This document shows positions 54,913 through 64,000 of a stretch of DNA of 64,000 nucleotides, in pieces. Origin of the DNA: Stramonita haemastoma (lineage: Eukaryota > Mollusca > Gastropoda > Neogastropoda > Muricidae); the NCBI GenBank assembly GCA_030674155.1, contig CM060342.1, positions 12,243,643 to 12,307,642 of the forward strand, given 5' to 3'. Within the stretch, counting starts at the first letter, position 1; every line of letters begins with the position of its first letter. The position numbers were made by a program, and so were the translations under genes. The notes beneath the pieces are model-generated. The model did not search any database. It had not been told where the DNA came from and worked only from the letters and a program-made list of their open reading frames with translations.

Positions 54913-57900
54913 CTGCACACATCAAGTACAACTGCTTACAACCACAAAATTTTACATCTTATTAACAATGATCACAACAACTCCAAAAGAAACGTACAAT
55001 ACAACTTCTCTATGTCTGGCTAGGTGCATTCTTTTTCCCAGCTATCAATGAGTATCAACTCCACCTCTCTGGCCCAGGCCAAAAGCTTTGCCAGTTACTA
55101 ATGTAAGCTAAGACAGTAAGCGCAAAGGCCTACACACACAAAATCCCACCAAAATCTTTTCAACTATCAAATGTTACGCTGAGAATGTCTTCAGCCATTA
55201 CAACCTCTTAATATACATACAACCTGCTCTCATCTTCAAATTAAAAAGAAAAATCTTCTCTAACAACTACCCATGTGGTAAGGTACCTGAAAACGGTCAT
55301 ACACCCAAACTTCTCATTCCAGTGTATGTGTTACTCTGTGTGTGCGCGTGAGTGCGTGTGTGCACGTGCCTGCTTTTGGTTGCGTTGTGTGCATGCATGT
55401 GTGCGTACTTGTGCGTGAAAACATAAATAAAATTGCCCATACATGACTACTGTGAGCCTGAGTGAGTGTTACGTAGTCACTGATTGCATGTGTATCTAAC
55501 TGTCCTTCAGATGAGACTATAATTATAATATCTAGGACTTGTGTGTTAACGCATGCAGAATATCATGCACACATGTTAAAACTTGTACCATCTTCTGGAA
55601 GAGAAGGCCATTTGTGCTGATGGGAACGGATGACAAAATTTACAAAACAGCATGCACATGGGGACTGAATGTAGTAAAAAAGCACAAAAGTGCTTATTCT
55701 ATTATCCTCAAAAGAAAAGAACAGATAAATTAATTAATGAAATAACTGAATAGACAATCTTTTTTTTTAGATGACCTGCAAATGGTGGACCAATCACTAC
55801 TGATTTATTTCAACATACATTATTCCATGCTTCTCAGCATAAAAACCTGCCAAGATTGGCAAGTAAAAGAAAATATTGGAAAACACACATTTTGTACACT
55901 CTCTTTCCCCCCTTAACATTCGCCATACTTTGTAAGCCTATTAGTAACAATTTTGTCATTGAAAAAGAATAAAAATTTAAGTTTCTGTCACAATGACAAT
56001 CAAATATTATGAATTCTTCTATCTCAACTTTACTCCTCATTTTCATTTGTTTTTGATTTTAAATGAAGAAGTAATAATTGATTAATTAAAAAAAGATTTG
56101 ATTAAGAAAATAATAATAATAAAGTCTGCTTATAACATCTATTGATTCCTACTTCATGGCGCTAACAAAATCAAGTTTTTTTATGCTTTGTATAAAACCA
56201 AAATATCTGTAACCCCCCTCTTTCTAATTAAACATTTATATAAAGAACAAAATTATTCAAATGCATTGCAAGCAGTAAGATCATATTCTCTGAGCATTAT
56301 TTCAAATGTACGAAAAGATGGGCCCAGCAGGGTCCATCAGTTTTGTTAGTTTTTTTGGGGGGGGGGGGTTGTTTGTTTTTAAGATACAATCTTATTGAAT
56401 ACTTTAGTATACAAACAGCTAACTAGGGGCCAATAATAAAAACAATAAAAAATACAAAGAGGGTAAAACTCCCAGAAAATTGGAATTTCTAACCAACCAG
56501 TATAGCAAGAAGCTGAAACTGAGGCCACTCCACAAAAACCCTGATAGGTAAACAGCTTCAGTGATGGCCATTTATATGTTTGTTTTATGCATCCGTCTAA
56601 ATGTCTATGACTGGATTTTCTCAAGGATGCTAACACTAAAAGTGTACATTCATTTTTTTCAGTAAATATTTACATGACAACTCTGACTTCAAAACTGACC
56701 CTCTGGGGTATGTTACCTTTAGTGTGCCTGAAATCAATCTTTTCTTTTTTATTTGTGGGTAGCTGATGGATGTCTACTCCTTCATACTACCCTTAAGGTG
56801 TGCATGTGTGTCAACACTGTTGTTGTTTCACCAGTCACAAACTTCATTTAAAGCAAAACACACAAAAATACACACATGTATGAAAAATTGTAAATAATAA
56901 AAATACACAATAGTCACTCAAAGATCTATATTTATTATTATGTTTGTGTTGTTTTTAAATCCATTTTGCTGATAGTTGAATTTTTTTTAAACAATGGCCC
57001 AAATAGCATACCACAGTATAGAGTGTAAACTTGACAGTGACTCTGGTAAGTCAGTTAAGCTTTGGCCCATGGCCAATGTGTTAAAATCTCTATGTGGCAA
57101 TCAACAGCTAGTAAAAATGACACCAACTGGCTTAAAAGAATGCTGGAAGTAAACCAAGGCCACAGTCTTCTTTCTTCTCTGTGTTCCCTGTCCAGGTAGG
57201 GTGCTTAGTGTCTCGTCTTCTCCTGTGCTTCTAACTGTGCTATGCAGGAGATCTGCCTGCTAGCCTTAGTTGACATATTTTGACTTTGGAACAGCTCAGT
57301 TTGTTTTTTTGTGCAGGATACATGCTGGGTATTTCCATGTTTCCACAACTCACCACATGCTTACATGAGTTACGGGATCTCTAAACAGCACCTTGCTGAT
57401 TTTAAACCAAGTCTGATGAGAATGGCTACAAAACTGTACCAGAACCATTTTGGGGGTATCCTCTCAGTATGACTGGCCACAATACCGATAATGATGTTGG
57501 GCTTTAGTTTTCAGAGATACATACACATGTACAAATCATTCCCTTACCTCTCTCCTTTGCTGCTGTGGCTGGCCCTCTCTCGGCAATCACAGCTGCCAGA
57601 TCCATCTTTGTTGCAAGTGGCGTAGAACACTTCGACCACCTCAGCTTCCCACAAGGAAATATGCCATGGAGGATAGATGGTAACCCTCGTTTCTTCTCCT
57701 ATCACATAGTAAAAAAAAAAACCACTTAATATCATATTGGGCAAGAAAATGTTACATTAAAAAATACTACACACAGAAAGGATTTAAAAAAAAAAAAAAA
57801 AGAATGACATAAAATGAAGTCAGTATCAAAAGTGACAATGATGCTATCACATTAGTCTTTCAATCATTCACGTCATTTCAATCATAAGAGGAAAATATAT

Positions 57901-60511
57901 TGAAAAGAACAGACTTTAACTGGGGACTAGTAACAGAATGATGCGGTTATGCTTGCTCAGTCTGTCTCAGGATTAAGGTAAATGTGACGCTCACCACATA
58001 ATAAGTCGGAGTGCACCAGAGATCTAGTTTTAGTTAATGACATGTTATTAATGTACAGTTAAGAGGCTATCAAATACAAAAAAACAGATTGAAAATTGGA
58101 CGATTCTGTGCAAAGTTATTACAAATTGAAATGATAGACTGTAGGATGTGACAAAATGAGAAACAGGCAAGTTTATTTTCGTAAAAGGTTGTCAGAATGA
58201 GGGCTTGGGTATTTTCAAAACACATTTAAAAGCAAAAGGAATAAAAATTATGCCTTGATATTTCGTTATAAGGTAGACAAACCGATATAGTTTAATAATC
58301 AATCAAAATCTCAAAATTGACAACTTGACCCCCACATGCCTTTAATGGCTCCTAGCGCAAAATTGGGTAATGTGCTAAGGACTCATTCCGTGGTGGAGCG
58401 TCACAAATTATACTCATATGGGGGGCAGGGTAGCCTAGTGGTTAGAGTGTTGTGCTCATAACCTGATGGCCTGATATCGAACCACCAGAGAAACTGTACC
58501 TGTTTTACTTTTCAGGGATTTTACCTCCAGGAGTTAACATCAGTACTGTCTCACTTCCCAAAAGTCCATCAGATGAGACTAAAAAAAACGAGGCCTAGAG
58601 TGTAAATGCATGCAGAACTTCTTGCACACATTTTAAAAACCTGTTCCACCTTTCAGGAGGTAGGCCATTTCATGTTAGTAGAATGGATGACAACATTTTC
58701 AAAACACATTCACACAGGTGTCATGCTCAGATACCCTGCCCAAAGTGGACATCGGCTACCTTAATGGTGGGTAAAAATGATTGCACATGTAAAAATCTTA
58801 CAATCAGTGAATCTTAGAGTTCTAGCCAAGGAAAAAAAAAAAAATTTAAGATATTATCACTTTACGATTCCACCCCTCTAGAAAGGCATTCAGATGAGAC
58901 AATGCATGCAGACATCTTGGGCACACATCAAACTTGTTCACCTTTTACAAGAGTAGGCCATTGCATACCAGTGGGAGTGCATGACATACGTTTTATATAA
59001 ATAACACATGACATGCAAACTGAAAACATGTTCTGCCTATCAGAAGTTGGCCATTGCATTAATTTGATTAAAATAAAATTTACAAAATAAAAAAAACATG
59101 CACACTTGTTGTCACTGTCAAAGTGTCATATTTAATTAATTCCACTTTACAGCTTAATCTTTAGTGATGAACAATGACTTCTGACTAGGAGGCTTGACTT
59201 GTATGGTCCTTATGTGCTGCAAACCTGTGAGCTAGTTAGGCCTTTGAAGAAAATCTCTAATGCTGACTGGGAGATCAAAATGAGTAGGGATTTTTTTTTG
59301 GGGTTAATGTTGATTTAATTAATTTACTCAGTAACTGCTTCAAATCAGTCCAGGTAACCTGGACACAAGATGTTCATCTCCAGCTGACTGAAAATAGCGA
59401 TACAATTACACGGAAGGGCGGGGGTGGGGGAGAAGTTGTACAAGTTTTTTATCAGTAAACATATTTAAATAAACAACACAGAGTTTACGGTTATTAGCTT
59501 GCGTTCATTTTTGCAACAAATAAAATCAGACTATGGCTTGGCCCAGCTTCAGTTGAGTAAGCTGAGTACCAAGGCTACATTACTTACAGTATTGTTTTGC
59601 TGTAAAATTTTATAGACTGTCTTAAAGCTTAAATAACTGCTTTCTTTAAAGACGGATAGCCTTGGTCAGACATTGCCTGGCGATTGCGACCGTTTCAAGT
59701 CGGTGATTCATTGGAGGGATTTTTCCAGATTATCGTGTGAACTCCCCTAAATCTTGATGAGACTGTAATGACCGTGTGCGAACGCAGCAACATCTTGAAT
59801 GTTAAACCCTGTTGCTTTCGAAGAGTAGCCACGTGGTGGAACAGATGCAGTATTTATACAATGACACACATGATGAAAAAAGCCATGATGCTTTCTATTT
59901 CCTCAATATAAAGAACAAAAAAATAATAAAAAATAAGGAGAAAAATCTGAATCATGATGATGAGATTGTATTAGAGTCCCAGCGGAGTATCCATTCTGAT
60001 TAGGGACTGTGGTCGAAAGTCATCCTACTCAGGCACCGCAGGCCAATCTAAAATAGCACAATTCATAAAGCAACACGTGCTAGGCCCACACAAGCACTAA
60101 AAGCGCAGCGCAAGGCTGGGGTCTGATGATTAGCATCCTCAAGACAGAGCATGGTGGCCTATATATGGCAAGGTACTTAAAAAAGACACAACATGCAAAC
60201 TTCTGATCCAGTATGTACTTCCAAACTCACAATGATTCCCAGGTCGGATGAATGAGTGAGAGTGCATACTCTGAATGACCCCCTTGAGTTAAGCTGGGGA
60301 ATGTGCACACAAAAACAGACCATGGCTAAGATAAAAATTAACTCTAGTTATATAGTCTATAATATTTATAAAACAAACTTACCACAGCACATGCTTTCCT
60401 TGACAATCCATGCTGATGTACAAGTAGCAGCGAAGCCTGAAGAATTCCCCAATGCGTTTCATACACTTCTTGTGCTCTGGCATCCAAATCAAACCGTCTG
60501 CTGCTTCAAAT
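54786..60511 (-). CDS. Unidentified protein-coding gene, partial (three exons found)
   Basis: Three splice-bounded exons on the - strand: 60383-60511, 57548-57698 and 54786-54912. The last two join in phase (two bases plus one, giving Arg) and run to a stop, so 54786 is the C-terminal end. The first exon leaves two spare bases whereas the second expects one, so at least one exon between them is unseen. The 5' end and any exons upstream of 60511 are also unknown. Peptides look like a globular cytosolic or nuclear protein: PEHKKCMKRIGEFF, YLYISMDCQGKH, VTIYPPWHISLWEAEVVEVF, a cysteine cluster CNKDGSGSCDC, and VFIDLPFVPCLKMSKQWGLA. No transmembrane segment is seen. I do not recognise the family. 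The introns are full of SINEs and a MITE. Confidence 0.6.
55270..55499 (+). repeat. Family C scrap and GT/GC-rich tract
   Basis: 'GGTAAGGTACCTGAAAACGG' and 'CAAACTTCTCATTCCAGTGT' match family C (55275-55325). This is followed by a TGTGCGCGTG-type alternation to about 55420. Confidence 0.6.
55500..55735 (+). repeat. SINE family A, body and tail 1
   Basis: 'CAGATGAGACTATAATTATA', 'GCAGAATATCATGCACAC', 'GGCCATTTGTGCTGATGGGA' and 'AGTGCTTATTCTATTATCCTC'. Head missing. Confidence 0.75.
55736..57547. other. Intron of the - strand gene, nothing else seen
   Basis: AT-rich sequence with a G-run at 56357-56368. No other exon-like segment found. Confidence 0.45.
57548..57698 (-). CDS. Unidentified gene: internal exon
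   Basis: It is preceded by a T-rich tract and ATGTGATAG (AG at 57699-57700), followed by GTAAGG. 151 bases with two leading bases, 49 codons and two trailing bases. The frame reads EETRVTIYPPWHISLWEAEV and continues through a Cys-rich CNKDGSGSCDC to SSKGE. Composition and strong splice sites support coding. A second open frame exists but does not fit the next exon. Confidence 0.6.
57982..58405 (-). mobile_element. MITE copy, inverted relative to the 22-kb copy
   Basis: Ends ATGTGACGCTCACCACATAA and CCGTGGTGGAGCGTCACA. Inside it reads as the reverse complement of 22043-22470, with 'AATGGCTCCTAGCGC', 'GGTCAGAATGAGGGCTTGGG' (one base changed from strict complement) and 'GCACCAGAGATC'. It lies in an intron of the - strand gene. 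Confidence 0.85.
58418..58745 (+). repeat. SINE family A, full copy with alternative 3' module
   Basis: Head 'GGGTAGCCTAGTGGTTAGAG', B-box-like ATATCGAACCACC, body 'CAGATGAGACTAAAAAAAAC' and 'CAGAACTTCTTGCACAC'. It then continues into 'CACACAGGTGTCATGCTCAGATACC' and an inverted module E (58745-58835) instead of tail 1. The copy starts 13 bases after the MITE end. Confidence 0.8.
58745..58835 (-). repeat. Dispersed repeat module E, reverse orientation
   Basis: 'GGCTACCTTAATGGTGGGTA' and 'GAATCTTAGAGTTCTAGCC' are the complement of the module E core. It is directly joined to the preceding SINE. Confidence 0.65.
58860..59110 (+). repeat. SINE family A fragments
   Basis: 'CATTCAGATGAGACAATGCAT', 'GCAGACATCTTGGGCACAC' and 'AGAGTAGGCCATTGCATACC', then a second partial 'ACATGTTCTGCCTATCAGAAG'. 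Two overlapping old fragments. Confidence 0.6.
59650..59945 (+). repeat. SINE family A, diverged full copy
   Basis: Head 'GGATAGCCTTGGTCAGACAT', body 'GATGAGACTGTAATGACCGT' and 'GCAGCAACATCTTGAATG', tail 1 'CTATTTCCTCAATATAAAG'. The 63-codon frame across it is an artefact. Confidence 0.7.
60125..60300 (+). repeat. Dispersed repeat family C
   Basis: 'ATGGTGGCCTATATATGGCA', 'GGTACTTAAAAAAGACACAA', 'ATGATTCCCAGGTCGG' and 'TTAAGCTGGGGAATGTGCAC'. Confidence 0.65.
60383..60511 (-). CDS. Unidentified gene: upstream internal exon
   Basis: Bounded by GTTACCAG (3' splice site, just above 60511) and GTAAGT (below 60383). 129 bases: one leading base, 42 codons, two trailing. Only one of three frames is open. 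It reads FEAADGLIWMPEHKKCMKRI, continues through GEFFRLRCYLYISMDCQGK and ends HVL. The splice consensus is strong at both ends. The family is not recognised. Confidence 0.6.
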
Positions 60512-60594
60512 CTGGTAACAACAACAAAAAAAGATAGATTAATGTACAGTACACTAAAAAAAATTCCTAACTAGGAATATTTTTTTTTCATTCC

Positions 60595-60690
60595 TCAGCT
60601 ACAGCTTCAAGGCTCACCAATACTCAGCAATGGTGAGATTTTGTATATGTATCAAGTGTTTTTGCCCACCATGAAGGTAGTCTCTGTTGC
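60595..60690 (+). repeat. Dispersed repeat module E
   Basis: 'CAGCAATGGTGAGATTTTGT' and 'TTTTGCCCACCATGAAGGTA'. It is followed by (GAGT)n-like 'GAGTGAGTGAGTGAG' near 60733. Confidence 0.65.
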
Positions 60691-60976
60691 GTCTTCTCTT
60701 ATGTCCCCCCTACGTCCTTTGGGACATGGGACTGAGTGAGTGAGTGAGAAGGTAGTCGCTTTCCAACTTTGGGAAATAAAAATTCACTATTATCACCAGA
60801 ATGAAACACTGATATATTACATGTGATGTATGTATTCAAAATAACAAAGAAGTGGTAATGTGCATAAGATTCTGTTCTCTGCTCTACGTTCCCTTACAGG
60901 GTGGGGGGGTGTAGTGCCTGGTCTTCTCTCAAGTAGTAATTTTGCAGGTCTTCCCGCAGGCTCCAGCCAACACAGA

Positions 60977-60977
<1 letters not shown>

Positions 60978-61031
<54 letters not shown>
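60978..61031. repeat. (TA)n microsatellite
   Basis: A perfect TA run followed by (TAA)n. Confidence 0.95.
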
Positions 61032-61035
<4 letters not shown>

Positions 61036-62640
61036 ATAATAATATTCATATATAGAACAATTATGCAAAGACGATGATGATAGGACATAGCGACGAACAA
61101 GGAACTCTTCCGACACCTCATGACACAACGAAAAGAGGCGGACGACCCAAGAACATGGCTCGACATAGAAACAGAGCTGAGACCCTCAAACATCCTGGGA
61201 ACATTCAAACTGCCAGCGCAGAGGGAGACTTTTTGCTGCCCTAAGCAAGATAAAAGCTTGGATGATTATATTCATAGAGCACTATTTTTCTGTATGCTGC
61301 ATTGGTAAGTTTGTGTTTTTGTAACTTCCCAAACTTGACATTAATTTCATTACATGGATCTTTAATGTATATATTTGATCTTGCGCATCAAACATACATG
61401 ATGGGGATATGGCTGTGGCAGGACTGCAGATTGTAAAAATCCCCTCCCTCAATTCACCAGATGCCACCACCGAGATTCAAACGTACAACTTCATGGACAC
61501 AGAGATTGACAGAATTGAAATAAAATACTTTGTAGACCTTTAAGTTAAACACTTGGCTATAACACTTAACAGCCATCATTTGTATTTGACAAGTGATTCC
61601 ATGCCAAACAGCGGAAGACACTGTGCAACTGTAGTAAGAGTAGAAGAGAGAACATTACCTGTACAGCTGTAGATCTATATTTAATAACAGCAAACCAAAA
61701 CTGAGTAATACTTAAAATTGTTTCTAGTGTTTCCCAGATCTCAAGCTCTAACTCTAAGGTTCACCAATGGTCAGATTTCTGCATAACATGCAAAGTTTTA
61801 TCTTGCCCAGCATTTAGGTAGCTGCATTCTGACTTCAAGGAGTTTCCATAATGCTGTATTAGTAAATTTACATACTGTGTATTTTCATGTCAAAAAAAAA
61901 ATGTGCATGCTAGGACCACGTTTTGTCTCACATCTACATGATTTAGATCCTTGTCATCAGCATTATGTACATTACAAATTATGCAAGTCATTAAATACTA
62001 TTAGTATTATACAGTCTAGACCTCCAACTAATGTACTACTAGTACAGTACTAGTAATATTGATTATGCTCTGATCTCATCCACAGTGGTACACAGAAACC
62101 CATCCTCCAAATTATCTTTGGAACTCCAGGAGCCAAGAACTGTTGCTTTGGTTACAGGCTGGTTTCCCCTAGCCATGCTTGTATAAGTTATGCCTCCATA
62201 AAAAAAAAATCAAATGAAAAATTAGTGGAAAGCCTCTCTTACTAGTAGTCTTACATTGTTACAAATTCAGGGCATAAAGAGCCCCAAAACGGGTCAAACA
62301 CACGATTTTCAGCCATAAACTCGTTATTTCACTACTGTGATAAGATACATCCAGCCACACTCAACCCGACTACATTGATATTATCTCTTTATCAACTCCA
62401 AGTCACTGTCAGTGTCACTATCACTCTGTCTCAACCCCCCTCCCTTCAGTCATTCATTCCTACTTTCACAACTAGTTTGTCAACGATCATCTCTACCGTC
62501 AATAAGAACACACACTTCAATAATTCGTCCACTGCTGTAATAACTAACCCACAATAGTCCGAACCTGGTACGTTTTGGATTTAGCTGGTCTTACAGTCAC
62601 GAAAAGAAAAAATCCCGGAACACTCACAATTGAAAAAACC
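61032..62640. other. No confident gene; module E copy
   Basis: A module E copy lies at 61740-61845. Around 61085-61255 two + strand frames are open, one containing 'RKEADDPRTWLDIETEL'. The arginine/proline/tryptophan pattern is faintly like a transposon-derived C-terminus, but no call is justified. 62300-62640 is less repetitive and may be promoter sequence. Confidence 0.4.
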
Positions 62641-62651
62641 GCGCTCACACA

Positions 62652-62680
62652 ATGGCGGACCGTAGGGATAAAGCTAACAA
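62652..62680 (+). CDS. Possible first coding exon of a gene running off the window
   Basis: ATGGCGGACCG in a YY1-like start-site context opens nine codons (MADRRDKAN) plus two bases before GTATGT. The nearby sequence has CpGs and no repeats. No second exon is found by 64000, so this is only a hint. Equally, the same CpG patch could be a promoter for the - strand gene. Confidence 0.25.
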
Positions 62681-63072
62681 GTATGTGTGACATTATCCAT
62701 CATGACGAAACAAGGCTAAAGTGCTACATATGGCGATAATTAAAAGTGGGGTTTTGTTGTTGATTTGTTGTTTTGTTTTGTTAGGGTTTTTTTTTGTACG
62801 ATTCATGAATCTGAAATATTCGCTGGGATATGAATACAATCACAACAACAACAGGCTTGTTTTGAGGGGTTGTTTTTGTTTGTGTTTTGGTTTTGTTTGG
62901 GTTGGGTTTTCTTGGTTTTTTTGGTGGGTTTGTTTTTGTTAGGGGGTTGTTTTGAATATGTTTGAGGGGGGGGTTGTTTGGGGGGGGGGTTTTGGGGGGG
63001 GTTCAGGGGGAGGTTCAGAGGGGGGGGGGGCGGGTAGGCTGTTTTTGATGTTGGTTTTTTTGTTGTTGTTTT

Positions 63073-63545
63073 TTTGCTCCTAGACAACACATTCAACCTT
63101 CACCAATGGTAAGATTTTACGTATAGATCATTTTTGCCCCTTTTATTCTTCTTCTTCTTCTTTTATATCGAGGACAATTGAATTAGCACTCATGTACTTT
63201 TTTTCATCCAGTCCTAGTGTGTATGCAGTTGTGTAAATAATTGTCATCTGTTCCCACCGGCACACAACGGCCTACTCTTACGAAAAGTCGAACATGATTT
63301 AACGTGTGCACAAGATGTTCGGCGTGCGTTCGCACACAGGGCCTCGGTTTACAGTCTCACCCGAAAGACTTTTGGGGAGAGTGGACACAGCACTCATATT
63401 AACCCAGGAGAAAAATCTCCTGAACGGGAATGGAACCCGGGTCGTCAAATTGCGAGCGCAATGTTCTGACCGCTAGGCTATCCCGTCCCCATCATTCAGG
63501 TAGCCACATTCCGACTAGGGAATGGTGTCTAAACACGACACCTGT
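63073..63545 (+). repeat. Module E interrupted by a family A SINE
   Basis: Module E 5' half at 63073-63140 ('CTTCACCAATGGTAAGATTT', 'TTTTTGCCCC'), then the SINE, then the 3' half at 63490-63545 ('CATTCAGGTAGCCACATTCC', 'GTGTCTAAACACGACACC'). Confidence 0.75.
63150..63489 (-). repeat. SINE family A, full copy
   Basis: Starts 'CTTTTATATCGAGGACAATT' and passes 'CACAAGATGTTCGGCGTGC'. The B-box complement 'GGAATGGAACCCGGG' is at about 63428-63442, and the head ends 'CGCTAGGCTATCCCGTCCCC'. One of the best preserved copies. Confidence 0.85.
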
Positions 63546-64000
63546 GTGCATGTTTTTTTAAAAAATATTTTTTAATGTTACCTGTTCCTCCTGACAGGCA
63601 ATGGCTTTATCTTCTGAAAGGCAGAACAGTGTTCTGCGTGTGTTCGAATAGGGAACCTCAGCTTGAAGTTTGAGCAAGGGAATGAAGTCAGTATTGATGG
63701 GGTTGTAGGGGGGGCGGGGGGGGGGGGGGAGGATAACCTGGAACAGTGTCTTGATGGTGGCTCAAACAAGAACTGTCAAATATGGGGGTGGGGTGGGGGG
63801 GGGGGGCTCAACATTTTTAACCTCTGAGCTACCGGCCCCTCAAGCCCCCCCCCCCCCCCCCTCCACCTTTCTTACCAGGTTCAACTTACCCAAAAGACAC
63901 AACCTGAAAATTCAATTCTGTGGGCCAGTGACTCTACAAGAATTCAAGGGGAAGCTAGATCCAGATCTAACTAAAAAAAAAAAAAAATTTAAATTTAAAC
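63546..64000. other. SINE scrap and homopolymers, no gene
   Basis: A weak family A body fragment at 63580-63690, with G-runs near 63713 and 63797 and a C-run near 63846. Confidence 0.5.

Noticed and set aside
61085..61308. Overlapping + strand frames with RGGRP- and WLDIETEL-like peptides
   Set aside because: Possibly a transposon remnant, but the resemblance is too slight and two frames compete.

Overview
This is animal nuclear DNA: genes are split by GT-AG introns, coding content is sparse, microsatellites and homopolymer tracts are abundant, and tRNA-derived SINEs, MITE-like elements and a decayed LINE recur throughout. Several SINE bodies resemble modules I know from molluscs, especially gastropods, so a gastropod mollusc is the best guess. 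That is inference from repeat style, not a proven identification.

0-20 kb: one gene is clear, a Yippee-like zinc-binding protein of the YPEL1-4 type on the + strand. Four coding exons at 6164-6268, 9082-9125, 10616-10724 and 11738-11827 encode 115 residues. A noncoding leader precedes the start codon in the first coding exon, with a probable CpG-rich promoter near 0.4-0.8 kb and a long AT/GT- and homopolymer-rich 3' flank. Its introns carry a ~120-bp tandem repeat and several SINEs, one with a perfect 14-bp target-site duplication.

20-30 kb: repeats, a MITE with 18-bp terminal inverted repeats, and a weak three-exon transcript candidate at 25.4-27.0 kb with perfect splice signals but only a 44-residue reading frame.

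30-40 kb: a block of poor apparent sequence quality (inflated homopolymers, garbled dinucleotides). It holds a noisy second copy of the 28.9-31.1 kb segment (31.6-34.1 kb) and a noisy inverted copy of the 50.7-51.7 kb segment (37.1-38.2 kb).

40-51 kb: repeat country. A ~3-kb array of about 36 units, each with a long G-run, abuts an internally deleted CR1/L2-like LINE. Then come a MITE split by a SINE, a 33-bp minisatellite, an element with ~110-140-bp inverted ends, and two large minisatellite arrays of the same unit in opposite orientation around a ~250-bp spacer.

52-64 kb: more SINEs, and a second likely protein-coding gene on the - strand. Three exons are supported (60383-60511, 57548-57698, 54786-54912). 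I could not place its family. A possible start exon on the + strand sits at 62652-62680.

The dispersed repeats look modular: one tRNA-headed SINE body is joined to at least three different 3' modules, one of which is shared with the LINE 3' end.
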